Below, piece after piece: positions 43,530 to 53,093 of a DNA stretch of 64,000 bases. The notes beneath the pieces are model-generated. The model was not told where the DNA came from. It saw only the letters and a list, made by a program, of their open reading frames with translations, and made no database searches. The position numbers and the translations under genes are program-made. The stretch lies in the NCBI RefSeq assembly GCF_000714815.1, contig NZ_JMIH01000013.1, positions 114,173 through 178,172 on the forward strand, given 5' to 3'. Position 1 is the first letter of the stretch, and the number at the start of each line of letters is the position of its first letter. This stretch comes from Anditalea andensis. Its GTDB lineage: Bacteria > Bacteroidota > Bacteroidia > Cytophagales > Cyclobacteriaceae.

Positions 43530-43841
43530 TTGTAGAATGTCAAAGCCCATATATTTATAGAAGACGGGAAATTGGATTCACTCCTTTTAAAATGGTATTA
43601 TAAAAATTTCTTTATTTTGTATAAACAGCAAAGACCTGAATTAGAAATAATTCAGGTCTTTCTTTATTCTTGAAGCATACATTTGACTGGTTTAAATATC
43701 ACTATTACGATTTATGTATCCAGTGATGGGCAATTCGTTTACTTATTAATCAAATGGTGTTAAATCCATATCCTTCGAAAGAATCCAAACAATGAGTTTC
43801 AGAAAAACATGTGCTAATCAGTCTTTAATTTATTTCCCTCC
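43530..43841. other. Intergenic region with a terminator
   Basis: About 310 bp between convergent genes. It holds the terminator at 43631-43660 and otherwise nothing recognisable. Confidence 0.5.
43631..43663 (+). terminator. Terminator after the TolB-amidohydrolase gene
   Basis: AAGACCTGAATT at 43631-43642 pairs perfectly with AATTCAGGTCTT at 43649-43660, loop of 6, followed by TCTTTATT. It lies about 100 bp downstream of the stop codon. A tails on the left make it usable for the convergent gene as well. Confidence 0.8.
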
Positions 43842-44444
43842 TTATCTGTTTCTTCTTCCTGTAAGATATATCTGGAGGCCTAGTCCAATACCCAATCCGG
43901 TTACAGATACCGGAGTATTAATATTAGCTCGAGAGTAGGAATATCCTAAAGTGGCTTCCAATGCTACATCAGAAGTGATAAAATGGGCATATCCGGCCCG
44001 GATAGCACCTAGAAATGCGAAATCACTTGCTTCTGTGCTTCCTCCTAAGCCAGCCTCCACTTCACCAAAAAAACGGCTAGTCGCTGTGGCTCCTTCTGGA
44101 AAATAATATCTGGCAAAAGGTGTTACCCCATAACTCCAAACATTGGGCAAATTAGGCACTGTAGCCAATCCAGTCGATATGCCTAAACCTAAAGCTACAT
44201 TATCCATAATAAAAAATCCAGCCCTAGGATTTATATTGACATTGAACGCGTCAGTACTAAAATTATAACCCAACGCACCTATACTACCTCCTACAATCCA
44301 ATTTCCAGCCATAATAGGGTCTTCACCGGCCGCAAATGAACTCGGTGGTAATGATGTCCGCGGATCGACCTGAGCATTTACATTCAAAACTAGGAATAAT
44401 GTCAAAGCTGTAATAAGGGTAAATATCTTGGTGTTCATATGCAT
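43842..44444 (-). CDS. Small outer-membrane beta-barrel protein
   Basis: This 200-residue protein has a cleavable signal (TKIFTLITALTLFLVLNVNAQ) and then alternating strands rich in Gly and aromatic residues: WIVGGSIGALGYNF, INPRAGFFIMDNVALGLGIS, FARYYFP, FGEVEAGLGGS, GYSYSRANI. The final IGLGLQIYL strand suits barrel assembly. It resembles 8-stranded OmpA/OmpX-like barrels of Bacteroidota. A second ATG two codons later (44438) is an equally possible start. It is single, with no operon partner close by; function unknown. Confidence 0.78.
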   Translation of the reverse strand: MHMNTKIFTLITALTLFLVLNVNAQVDPRTSLPPSSFAAGEDPIMAGNWIVGGSIGALGYNFSTDAFNVNINPRAGFFIMDNVALGLGISTGLATVPNLPNVWSYGVTPFARYYFPEGATATSRFFGEVEAGLGGSTEASDFAFLGAIRAGYAHFITSDVALEATLGYSYSRANINTPVSVTGLGIGLGLQIYLTGRRNR

Positions 44445-44728
44445 ATATTTATAGTGATAAATTTATTTGAGGAATATCAGACTAATATGATGCCATAGTG
44501 GTTCAATATATTTAAAATATTCCTATTTTTATAAATTTAAATTTACATATGAATAAAAAATCACGAAAAAATATTATTTTATATTAAACTACCTTTAGTT
44601 CGGCTATTAACATGATCTATACATGAAATCACCAAATATGCTGATCCTGGTTTGGCAGCTTCTTTTCATCTAAAAGTGCATGTTTTTTACAGGCATTAGA
44701 TAATTCCAAAGTATTTGTATTCATAAAA

Positions 44729-45889
44729 TTAGTCTGGAAACAGTACACCCGTTTGTAGCCCCTTATCTATTATCTTATTCCATCTAATCTGTGCGCTCTG
44801 ATCTATTCCATGCCTGGTTTCTTTATCATATAGATCCTGAAGTTTATTCATTTCTCTAAAAGCCTCTAAATAATAAAAATTTATGACACTGTCATATTCA
44901 TCAGGAAATATTGCAAGGTTTGAAATATCGTTTATTAGTTTTTTGGCTATGATCTGGGTGATATCAAAATGCCGTTGTTCGTGGTTTAAAGTATAGTCAT
45001 TTAAAGCAGTAGATCTTGCCCAAGACTGATCCCTGAGCATATAAACTTTTGGTATGATGTTTACTTCCAATGTATCCCCCACCAATTCCCCCTTCACATC
45101 AAAAGAAAAACTAGAAAATATAGATGCTGCAAATCGACTGGAAGGGGTAGGTTTGGCCCTAAAATCGTCAAAAACCAAAGGTCTATCTGCGGTATAAAAT
45201 ACTGTATCCAGATCGTAAAAATTATTATGATCGAGAAAATTGACTTTTATACCCCTTGCTAGCTTTACATTATCCTTTACTTCTACTTGAATCCAGTCTT
45301 GGAAATAGTGAAGGGCAGCAGTAAGAGATTTTGTTAATGCAGGTTCCACCAGATCATACCTACTGGCAGATCGTCTATAGGATACACCACCATTATAATC
45401 TATAAGATATACAGGATCCTCCTCTCCTAGATAATAAAAAGAAAGGTGAAGTTTTACATTCCCTTCCACTAAGCCGGTAGTCCCTCTTTTTTCCGATAGA
45501 CTAAATTCATTTATATGGATTTGGATAGGTCTTAATTTCTGGTCCTGTTTTACACTTTCAAATATAAACGCACTGATAGATAACTTCCCTCCTCCTTTCA
45601 AATCCACTGGCTGAGGTGCGGTAAACTCGGGCAAAAGGAGCCTTCCGATATTTGACTGTTCCTCTCTTGCATCCAATACCTCTGAAAAATAAAATTCAGT
45701 GGGGGTAAAAAGCAGCTTTTCATTGCGGAGACTGATCTCCCTAACTCCCTGATTACCATAGGTAGATAAAGGAATCGTGATCAAGAAGGCACAGCTCCAG
45801 ATGAAAAAGCCCAACTGAAACCGTGCAAAGTTTTTTCCCAAAGAGTAATCCAGGAAATGTAAAGAAAATTTTTGATGCTGACCTTTCAA
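44729..45889 (-). CDS. DUF922-like protein with HExxH motif
   Basis: This 386-residue protein has a hydrophobic segment at about 25-45 that may be a signal anchor. Residues 50-215 are a strand-rich domain of unknown type (EFYFSEVLDAREEQSNIG, LHLSFYYLGEEDPVY). Residues about 225-330 resemble DUF922: LVFDDFRAKPTPSSRFAAS, then TLNHEQRHFDITQIIAKKL, with H303-E-Q-R-H307 as a gluzincin-type zinc site followed by Phe-Asp-Ile as in DUF922. It is therefore probably a zinc-dependent protease or a zinc-binding relative at the cell envelope. The Glu is kept, so catalysis is plausible but unproven. It stands alone on its strand. Confidence 0.65.
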   Translation of the reverse strand: MKGQHQKFSLHFLDYSLGKNFARFQLGFFIWSCAFLITIPLSTYGNQGVREISLRNEKLLFTPTEFYFSEVLDAREEQSNIGRLLLPEFTAPQPVDLKGGGKLSISAFIFESVKQDQKLRPIQIHINEFSLSEKRGTTGLVEGNVKLHLSFYYLGEEDPVYLIDYNGGVSYRRSASRYDLVEPALTKSLTAALHYFQDWIQVEVKDNVKLARGIKVNFLDHNNFYDLDTVFYTADRPLVFDDFRAKPTPSSRFAASIFSSFSFDVKGELVGDTLEVNIIPKVYMLRDQSWARSTALNDYTLNHEQRHFDITQIIAKKLINDISNLAIFPDEYDSVINFYYLEAFREMNKLQDLYDKETRHGIDQSAQIRWNKIIDKGLQTGVLFPD

Positions 45890-46115
45890 GTATCCGTCTT
45901 ATGTTAAGGCGCCTGATACATCCTTCATTATGTACCTTCATAAAAGATCAAGGGCACAAATGTCAATTTATCAAGCACGTTTATAGTTTAAAGATTCACT
46001 TTCTGAGACAGAATAACCAATAACTGTTTTCAAATAGTTCTCTCTACTTATATATAAACCTATGCTTAATATTATTTAACATAAGGCCTTCTGATGACAG
46101 CATTTAAGATGTCTT

Positions 46116-47393
46116 TTATACTGCTACTTTATTCCTTTTTTTGGTACCCTTTTTATTTTTGTCTTTTTTCTTCATCTTATTGATCCATATCAATGTTCCG
46201 GTAATAGGCAAGCTCGTGGCTATCAGACAGGCAAAGAAATATAGCAATTTGGTAAACTGTCCATAAACGTCTCCGACATGGAGTGCTTTAATAGAACGTG
46301 AAATCCTTTCATTGACAGGTTTTTCTCTGAAAATATCTAATTCTTGGACTGCAGCGGTGGCAATATCCAGATCTACTCGGTCACCCGCTGATGGTGCAAA
46401 AAAACCAGTCCTGTTTTTGTTGATAGTAACCTTACCATTGGGTTGGTTAGGTATACCTATTCTATAATCTCCTTTATAAGGAAGGACTGTCTCTGCTGCT
46501 GCTATATAAGTATCTAATGGAAGTAAAGGCACATCTGCTGGAGCCTCACCAGCAGCCATCGAACCTGGGCCACCACCACGAGGGCCAGGGCCACCACCTC
46601 GCGGACCGGGGTTAGCGGGGGCTTCTTGATAAGTGCCCCATAATTTTTGCCATCCATCCCTATACCAAGGGAAAGACCAAAAAGGTCCGGTGGCTCCCAT
46701 AATCAATAAGAAAATCAAGGAATAAAAAGCAAACGTATTATGAAGATCATAGTTCAACCTTTTCCAGTTGGCATTCCATTTAACTTTTAACCCCTGCCTC
46801 CAGGTTTTTAGTTTTTGAGGGAACCAGATCACTAATCCAGTCAATACTCCTATAGTAAATAAAATAGTAGCTGTACCAGAAATATAGCTTCCCAACTGCC
46901 TATTGGGGAGCTCACCTATAAGAGGTTCTTCTATCCTATCCAGTAATAACCATCGGTGTAAACTGAACATGTAACCCATAAATTCGTCTGTACGCGTCGC
47001 TTCTTTAGAATTCCCTAATATTTCACCAGAATAGGGATTTAAATAGTAGGATGTTCCAAATCTGCTTTTATCACCTTCAGCCCGGACATTTACCTGCACA
47101 CTTCTGTTCAGATCTGTTGGAATACTGATGGAAGTAACGGTCCCTAAGTCTGCATCCTTTATGATATTGTATAACTCGTCTGCAGCCTTTCTGCTTGTAC
47201 CAGGATCATTGACACTATGAAGTTCACGATTTGACCATTCCCTGATTTCACTATTATAAACATAGATAGTCCCACTTAAGCATACCGCTATGATGACCAG
47301 GCCACTGATCAGTCCCGTCCAAAGGTGGATATCATTGAAAAATTTGCGGACCTTAGCCCACGTACTTGGATGTTTCGTTTTAGCCATGCTCAT
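46116..47393 (-). CDS. PepSY-associated transmembrane protein
   Basis: This 425-residue inner-membrane protein has the PepSY_TM layout: a short cytoplasmic start, helix 1 at about 25-46 (GLISGLVIIAVCLSGTIYVY), a periplasmic PepSY region, helix 2 at about 169-191, helix 3 at 220-240, a second periplasmic part and a last helix near 380-402. Such proteins often accompany siderophore uptake and may reduce or handle iron at the inner membrane. A linker at 258-288 is an unusual Gly-Pro-Arg repeat (GPRGGGPGPRGGGPG). No TonB receptor adjoins. ATG codons at 47393 and 47387 are both possible starts. Confidence 0.85.
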   Translation of the reverse strand: MSMAKTKHPSTWAKVRKFFNDIHLWTGLISGLVIIAVCLSGTIYVYNSEIREWSNRELHSVNDPGTSRKAADELYNIIKDADLGTVTSISIPTDLNRSVQVNVRAEGDKSRFGTSYYLNPYSGEILGNSKEATRTDEFMGYMFSLHRWLLLDRIEEPLIGELPNRQLGSYISGTATILFTIGVLTGLVIWFPQKLKTWRQGLKVKWNANWKRLNYDLHNTFAFYSLIFLLIMGATGPFWSFPWYRDGWQKLWGTYQEAPANPGPRGGGPGPRGGGPGSMAAGEAPADVPLLPLDTYIAAAETVLPYKGDYRIGIPNQPNGKVTINKNRTGFFAPSAGDRVDLDIATAAVQELDIFREKPVNERISRSIKALHVGDVYGQFTKLLYFFACLIATSLPITGTLIWINKMKKKDKNKKGTKKRNKVAV

Positions 47394-47816
47394 CTAAATA
47401 AATACTATAAATATCCTCTATTAAATTATACTTAACCTTTTCAGTTTGGATGGTAATAAAGGATTCTTTTAAGATTATCCGTTGACCTGAAAGGGATGCA
47501 ATAATCAGATTCAAATATAATAATTACTATTTAGATTTAATCTAAAAAAACTAAAATTCAAGCAGGAATTAAATTAGCCTTAAGAAAAACAGCCAATCGT
47601 AAACCATGTAAAAATTTACTGATAAATATTACATATACATACATACGCTCAATAGAAACAAAAAGCAGTAGCAAAAAATGATGGGTTAGCTATTATTAGT
47701 GAAAAGAAATTTCAGGAGTACGAAAACCATCTTACCAAAATTTAAATCAAAAAAACTATACAGTCGGTCCATATATTCAATTTAATTAGAAGATCTGGTT
47801 CGACGTTATAATAACC
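47394..47816. other. Intergenic region, no gene seen
   Basis: About 420 bp between the PepSY gene and the 204-residue membrane-anchored protein, all on the minus strand. The sequence is AT-rich with no convincing frame or hairpin. Confidence 0.5.
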
Positions 47817-48431
47817 TTATCTTTCCCCTCTTAAATTCAGCTGCTGGCTGCTCGCAGTTAAAATTTTCCCATCACTGAGCACATAATTAAACGTAAACTG
47901 GTAAATTCCTGAATGTTCTGGGCCTTTAGATAAGGTATAAAGAAAGGAAGAAAAATCATTTACCTTAATTTCAGTCAACTGTCGCAGCAAAGTCTCTTCT
48001 GAAGAATTCCCTTCATATTGGTGATGCTTATTCTTAACCTTAAATAAATCTGAAATATCTTCGCCGGGATCATATCCAAGAAAATGCTTATCTGTGGTAA
48101 TAGAAATATGTTTAACTTTTTGAACAAAAAACTCTGGCTCAACCTCATTTAAATGGGATGATAGCCCCCATTTGGACCATATAGAATTATCAGGGGGACC
48201 CTGAGGTACAATTTCTATGAAAAAATCACGGTAAGCTACTTCGGGGGCTGAAAGTGGATAAGTCACTTTGTTAAAATAATCTCTTTCAGACCCAATAAAC
48301 ATTTGTACCTGATGATACAATGACTTAAATTGATGGTCGATTTTTGCCTCCGCCATAAAGTAGAAAAATGCATAGGTAGCCATCATAGAAAATAGTATAG
48401 CAATGGCCATAGTAGTAAAAAGTCTTTTCAT
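47817..48431 (-). CDS. Membrane-anchored protein of unknown role
   Basis: No family is recognised. Starting at the internal ATG (48431), which begins MKRLFTTMAIAILFSMMATYAFFYF, the protein has an N-terminal signal anchor and an extracytoplasmic part of about 175 residues. That part is strand-rich with no catalytic motif: FFIEIVPQGPPDNS, FLGYDPGEDISDLF and a final YQFTFNYVLSDGKIL that recalls envelope-protein beta modules. The longer frame from 48458 adds nine residues. It follows topoisomerase III on the same strand with an 80-bp gap and may be co-transcribed, though a functional link is not obvious. Confidence 0.7.
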   Translation of the reverse strand: MKRLFTTMAIAILFSMMATYAFFYFMAEAKIDHQFKSLYHQVQMFIGSERDYFNKVTYPLSAPEVAYRDFFIEIVPQGPPDNSIWSKWGLSSHLNEVEPEFFVQKVKHISITTDKHFLGYDPGEDISDLFKVKNKHHQYEGNSSEETLLRQLTEIKVNDFSSFLYTLSKGPEHSGIYQFTFNYVLSDGKILTASSQQLNLRGER

Positions 48432-48510
48432 AAGCTTAGGCGTTAAATTATTATACAATACGTAAACTTCCAGCTTTTTGGCTCAGCCTCATGTAGAAAA
48501 TATCAAAAAA

Positions 48511-50607
48511 TTATGCTATTACTGTGTGAAAGCTTTCATCAAATCTGATTTTACCATCTTGTAAGACCCCATTTTCAGTTACTAAACCCTTTAATTTACG
48601 GGTCATTCCTTTATTTATAAGTTCATTCATTTGGTTAGCTGTAAGGATTCTTCCATATAAGCTAAAAGGTAATTTAAATCCACATACTTTATAATTACTG
48701 CAGCCGTATGCCGAATTTCCCTTTATGAGCTTATGGGTATTGCATTTAGGACAGTTCAGCGTATCTATCTGTATTTCGGGTTTGGCTTTTTTCTCTTTAG
48801 GAGGTGATGCAGCAGTTTCTCCTGTGACAGCAATACTGATGGGCTTAAAATTACCTGACTTTACTTCCTGAATAAGGTCGGTAACCATTTTTATAAGTTC
48901 TTCTTTAAATAGAGCTGGTTCATAATCCCCTTTCTCAATCATCCGTAACTTCCTTTCCCAATCTCCGGTAAGTTCAGGGCTCTTTAGCAGTTCGTTTTGG
49001 ATGGTATCGATTAGGTCCATTCCTGTCTGCGTAGCAAAGAGGTTTTTCTTTTTCTTTTCTATATATTTTCTTCTAAAAAGCGTTTCGATAATATTTGCTC
49101 TAGTAGACGGCCTTCCTATACCATTATCTTTCAGCATCTCACGCATTTCCTCATCTTCCACCTGTTTGCCAGCTGTTTCCATAGCCCTGAGGAGGGTAGC
49201 TTCTGTATAAGGTTTGGGTGGGGTGGTCTTTCCTTTATGAACTTTGGGTTCATGTGGCCCTGATTCTCCTTCAGTAAAGACAGGCATGAGTTTTTCCTCC
49301 TCATTGTCTTTTTTGGTATCATTAGCATACACCACTTTCCACCCCGGTTCCAATATTTGTTTTCCTGTGGCCTTAAATGCTACCTGTCCCGCTTTTCCTA
49401 AAACCGTGGTATTGGACACTTTACATTCCGGATAAAACACTGCTATGAATCTACGTGCTATCAGATCATATACCTTTTTTTCCTCTTTGACATGCAGTCC
49501 CGAAGGGAGTATCTCTGTAGGAATGATGGCATGGTGGTCGGTAACTTTAGTGTCATCAAATACCGTCTTAGACTTGGGAATGGGCTTTGCCAAAACTGGC
49601 TCTGTTAGCTGATGATAGTAAGTCATGCTCTGAAGTATACCAGGTATCTTGGGATGTAAATCTTCGGACAGGTAAGTGGTATCTACTCTGGGGTAAGTCA
49701 CATATTTCTTCTCATAAAGGTTCTGTACATATTTAAGTGTATCTTCGGCAGAGTAGCCATATTTTTTATTGGCCTCCACCTGGAGGGCTGTTAGATCAAA
49801 TAGTCTTGGATTACCCTCTTTACCTTCCTTCTTCTCAAAAGAAGTGATGGTGAATGGAAAACCCTCGAGATACTTCAGTCCTTTTTCAGCTTTGTCTTCA
49901 GCTTTGATCCTATCTATAGTAGCTGTGAATTCAGTATCTCTATAAATAGTCTTCAGCTCCCAATATTCTTCAGAAAGGAATGCATTGATTTCTTTCTGCC
50001 TTTGGACCAGCATCGCTAGTGTAGGTGTCTGCACCCTACCGATAGATAAGACAGTCTTCTGCTGGGCAAATTTTTTGGTAAATAATCTGGTGGCATTCAT
50101 TCCTAGCAGCCAGTCCCCTATAGCCCGGGCACTTCCTGCAGCATATAAGTTGTTATACTTTTCACTATCTTTTAGTTTCTGGAACCCTTCCCGAATGGCG
50201 TTTTCGGTCAATGATGATATCCATAACCTTTTTACAGGGACATTACATTTGGCTTTTAAGAGCACCCATCGCTGTATCAGCTCACCTTCCTGTCCGGCAT
50301 CACCACAGTTAATCACTTCTTCGCAGGCCGCTACAAGCCTTTCGATTACTTTAAACTGCTTTTTCACACCCTCATTTTCGATGAGCTTAATACCAAAGCT
50401 CGGAGGAATCATGGGTAAATTTTCAAGGCGCCATGATTTCCACTGAACGGTATAGTCATGGGGTTCTTTGAGCGTACAAAAATGCCCAAAAGTCCATGTG
50501 ACCTGATATCCATTGCCTTCATAATAACCATCCTTGCGCTGTGTAGCTCCAAGAACTTGAGCTATATCTTTTGCTACACTGGGTTTTTCGGCTATACATA
50601 CCTTCAT
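48511..50607 (-). CDS. topB: DNA topoisomerase III
   Basis: This 698-residue type IA topoisomerase opens with the TOPRIM strand VCIAEKPSVAKDIA and has NCGDAGQEGELIQRW for the acidic metal site, the core line IGRVQTPTLAMLV, and the active-site Tyr305 in KYVTYPRVDTTYLS. The gate region GIGRPSTRANIIETL and a C-terminal zinc-ribbon-like patch (CPKCNTHKL ... YGCSNYKVCGFKLPF) are present. It relaxes and decatenates single-stranded DNA during replication and recombination. Plasmid- and conjugation-borne TopB copies exist, but no mobility gene is near, so a chromosomal housekeeping role is likely. Confidence 0.96.
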   Translation of the reverse strand: MKVCIAEKPSVAKDIAQVLGATQRKDGYYEGNGYQVTWTFGHFCTLKEPHDYTVQWKSWRLENLPMIPPSFGIKLIENEGVKKQFKVIERLVAACEEVINCGDAGQEGELIQRWVLLKAKCNVPVKRLWISSLTENAIREGFQKLKDSEKYNNLYAAGSARAIGDWLLGMNATRLFTKKFAQQKTVLSIGRVQTPTLAMLVQRQKEINAFLSEEYWELKTIYRDTEFTATIDRIKAEDKAEKGLKYLEGFPFTITSFEKKEGKEGNPRLFDLTALQVEANKKYGYSAEDTLKYVQNLYEKKYVTYPRVDTTYLSEDLHPKIPGILQSMTYYHQLTEPVLAKPIPKSKTVFDDTKVTDHHAIIPTEILPSGLHVKEEKKVYDLIARRFIAVFYPECKVSNTTVLGKAGQVAFKATGKQILEPGWKVVYANDTKKDNEEEKLMPVFTEGESGPHEPKVHKGKTTPPKPYTEATLLRAMETAGKQVEDEEMREMLKDNGIGRPSTRANIIETLFRRKYIEKKKKNLFATQTGMDLIDTIQNELLKSPELTGDWERKLRMIEKGDYEPALFKEELIKMVTDLIQEVKSGNFKPISIAVTGETAASPPKEKKAKPEIQIDTLNCPKCNTHKLIKGNSAYGCSNYKVCGFKLPFSLYGRILTANQMNELINKGMTRKLKGLVTENGVLQDGKIRFDESFHTVIA

Positions 50608-50837
50608 GGGGCTGGGATGATTAGTACTGGGAGGATTGAATTTCTGCTAAGCAAATATGAGGTTATTCTTTGAAGGAATCAAAAACTATAGACTACTTAC
50701 TCCCAAATATTACATCCTGTCAATGATCTTATCGCTACTATCATATGGTTTAATAGTTTTTCCATCAGGCAGACTTTCATTGAGATAATTATAACTACAT
50801 CTACCACCAATAGCTTCATCTATTATTTAAAATTCGC

Positions 50838-51431
50838 TCAGAGGATTCTTTTCACCACATAGTTTTTGATAGGATGCTCCATTACCGCTTTTATGAGTTG
50901 CCCATTTTCATAATAATACTTATTAATATTCCCTGCCACATTTACTTCATAATAACCCTTCATACCTTTGTTTACTAGGGCTACCTTGCCATAGTGTTCG
51001 TTCAGCAGATTGGAAACCTCACGTGGTTCCTGAAAAAATAATTTTATGCCACTATAATCCATAGGGCCAATAATCTCATCTTTGTGCTCATATTTATAAC
51101 TCTCTGCCTCTATAGCATACCGATCCCGGTCCCATTTAATAGTTGAAAGAAATTCTCCTTTATTAGTCCGTGTGTGCATAGTGGACTGAAGAAACTGACT
51201 CTCATTATAATAAGCATCTGTTGACACTAGCGCTTTTATTTTTCCAAAAAACCAAAAATCCACTTTGCTCTCCAGTTGATACCTGTCTTGATCGGTTCCA
51301 CTGGTTTTAACTGCCTTCATCTCACCGATAGTAATGCCCGCAACTGAGATGCTGAATTTCAAGGTATCCTGCGCATATAATTTACATATACTAAAAAAAC
51401 AAAAAATCAATCCAATACTGACCTGCTTCAC
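50838..51431 (-). CDS. DUF6134-family exported protein
   Basis: This 197-residue protein has a signal peptide (VSIGLIFCFFSICKLYA) and a strand-rich mature part: FSISVAGITIGEMKAVK, YQLESKVDFWFFGKIKALVSTDAYYN, then repeated aromatic strands such as KGYYEVNVAGNINKYYYENGQL. The pattern fits DUF6134, a Bacteroidota envelope family without known activity. The strands suggest a lipid- or glycan-binding beta fold. It is single, upstream of topB on the same strand but 230 bp away. Confidence 0.75.
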   Translation of the reverse strand: MKQVSIGLIFCFFSICKLYAQDTLKFSISVAGITIGEMKAVKTSGTDQDRYQLESKVDFWFFGKIKALVSTDAYYNESQFLQSTMHTRTNKGEFLSTIKWDRDRYAIEAESYKYEHKDEIIGPMDYSGIKLFFQEPREVSNLLNEHYGKVALVNKGMKGYYEVNVAGNINKYYYENGQLIKAVMEHPIKNYVVKRIL

Positions 51432-51590
51432 GATATCTTTTGATTTTGATGAGAAAACGGCACCTATGCACTAATATATATAAATTTCAGCATGATTGTT
51501 CCAAAATTTGAAAATGAATACTGCTGATTTTTTTTTATATTGGTTAATAGATTCGGGTATTCATTTCTAGGTTATCTTGGCGCTTCAATA

Positions 51591-52754
51591 TCATATGTCA
51601 GCTTGCCCCTCCTTAATCTCAAACACTGCTGGTCTTATAGTCATTAAGATGGTAATCACAATACCCATCACCGCTATCAAAGCAAAAGACACCCGTAAAT
51701 TAAACCACTCTGCTATAAATCCTATCAACGGCGGACCTAACAAAAAGCCAAAGAAAGATATCGTCGCCACCATGGCCAGTGCAATTCCCGGAGAATACAT
51801 CGTAGACCTTCCCGCTATACTATATGATAATGGAATCACGGAAGCTGTTCCCAATCCTACCAATATAAAACCTATCAATGCAGTAGTTACAAATGGGAAT
51901 ATTACTGCCACTACCAATCCTAACCCAATCAATACGCCGCTAATCCTCAACATTTTCACCTTCCCTATCTTATTGGTCAAGGCATCAGACACAAACCTGC
52001 CTCCTGCCATCGCTCCCATAAAAGCCACATAACCTAAAGCTACATAATTGGGATCGACTTCTATGACTTTCCTAAAATAAACCCCGCTCCAGTCAAACAT
52101 ACAGCCTTCACACATCATCCCAAAAAAACCTACCAGCCCAATACGAAGAAGCAGATCATCAGGTTTTTTTAACACAAACCCACTTCCTCCGGATGGCGCT
52201 GCTTCTTTTAATATATACTTTTGAGAAAATATAAGTATCATTACCCCTAAAAACCCAACTATTAGAAAGTGCTCTGCTTCTACCAGCCCATAATAAATAC
52301 TGGCGGCACCAATCCCCGCACCAGAAAAACCAGCCAAGCTCCAAAGACCGTGGAATGAAGCCAATATATTCTTTTTATATTCATTTTCTATACCGATAGC
52401 ATGGGTGTTCAATGCAATGTTAAGGATATTCCCTACCATGCCAAAAAAAACGACTACCAAGCCTAAAATCAAAAGGGAAGGACTCAACCCTATCAAATAC
52501 AAAAAAAACAAATATGCCAGACCGGAAATCAGGAGGACGGCACGGCTGCCAAATTTATGTACTGACCAGCCTGCCAAAGGCAAGGCTACCAATGAGCCCA
52601 TAGGCATGCCCAATAAGAGCGTACCCAGCTGCCCATCAGATAATGAAAATTTTAATTGTACGTCAGGTATCCTGCTAGCCCAAGATGAAAAACAAAGTCC
52701 TGATAAAAAAAATAAACTACTTAAAGCAATCCTACGCTTTCGCAAAAGCTCCAT
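51591..52754 (-). CDS. MFS transporter
   Basis: This 387-residue inner-membrane protein has 12 hydrophobic segments and the compact MFS form. The loop between helices 2 and 3 reads GWSVHKFGSRAVLL, a degenerate form of the MFS Gly/Arg motif, and the centre GRFVSDALTNKIGKVKMLRIS marks the second half. It lies in the line of fucose/sugar-type and drug-type permeases; neither the substrate nor the direction is readable. It starts at the ATG beside 52754 and has no operon partner. The C-terminus is short. Confidence 0.9.
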   Translation of the reverse strand: MELLRKRRIALSSLFFLSGLCFSSWASRIPDVQLKFSLSDGQLGTLLLGMPMGSLVALPLAGWSVHKFGSRAVLLISGLAYLFFLYLIGLSPSLLILGLVVVFFGMVGNILNIALNTHAIGIENEYKKNILASFHGLWSLAGFSGAGIGAASIYYGLVEAEHFLIVGFLGVMILIFSQKYILKEAAPSGGSGFVLKKPDDLLLRIGLVGFFGMMCEGCMFDWSGVYFRKVIEVDPNYVALGYVAFMGAMAGGRFVSDALTNKIGKVKMLRISGVLIGLGLVVAVIFPFVTTALIGFILVGLGTASVIPLSYSIAGRSTMYSPGIALAMVATISFFGFLLGPPLIGFIAEWFNLRVSFALIAVMGIVITILMTIRPAVFEIKEGQADI

Positions 52755-53093
52755 ATCTTTTATAAGTTAACTGATCTGCGAATTTACAGTAGAATTTAAC
52801 CTTTTCCTTATTCAAATGCGGAAACTTGTACCCGCTAAAGGAGCATATATTATGATATATATAAGAAATCGATTGTAATAGCTGCTAAAGGTTTATTAAA
52901 TTTTAACCATATAAAACCAGCGATCTTCTTACTCTTTTTTCTAAAGATAATTATGCTGCAATAAAAAATAAAGGTTTGCTTATGCATCAGTCAAACCATG
53001 CTTCATATTATGTATAAATTTAATAGCCTTTCCTTTAGTTCATATGAGATGGATTTAGTAAATTACTCATCAGAATTTTCGATGTTATAATAT
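52755..53093. other. Divergent intergenic region
   Basis: About 340 bp between the MFS gene (minus) and the universal stress protein gene (plus), with no frame or clear repeat. Promoters of both genes should be here; no TAnnTTTG was recognised. Confidence 0.45.

Noticed and set aside
48480..48510. GGCT/AGCC hairpin as a terminator after topB
   Set aside because: Only four pairs and a minimal loop, with no useful T tract; too weak to call.
51488..51545. TCAGCA/TGCTGA pair followed by a long T run near 51540
   Set aside because: The stem is only 6 bp with a 39-nt loop; chance pairing in AT-rich DNA is likely.
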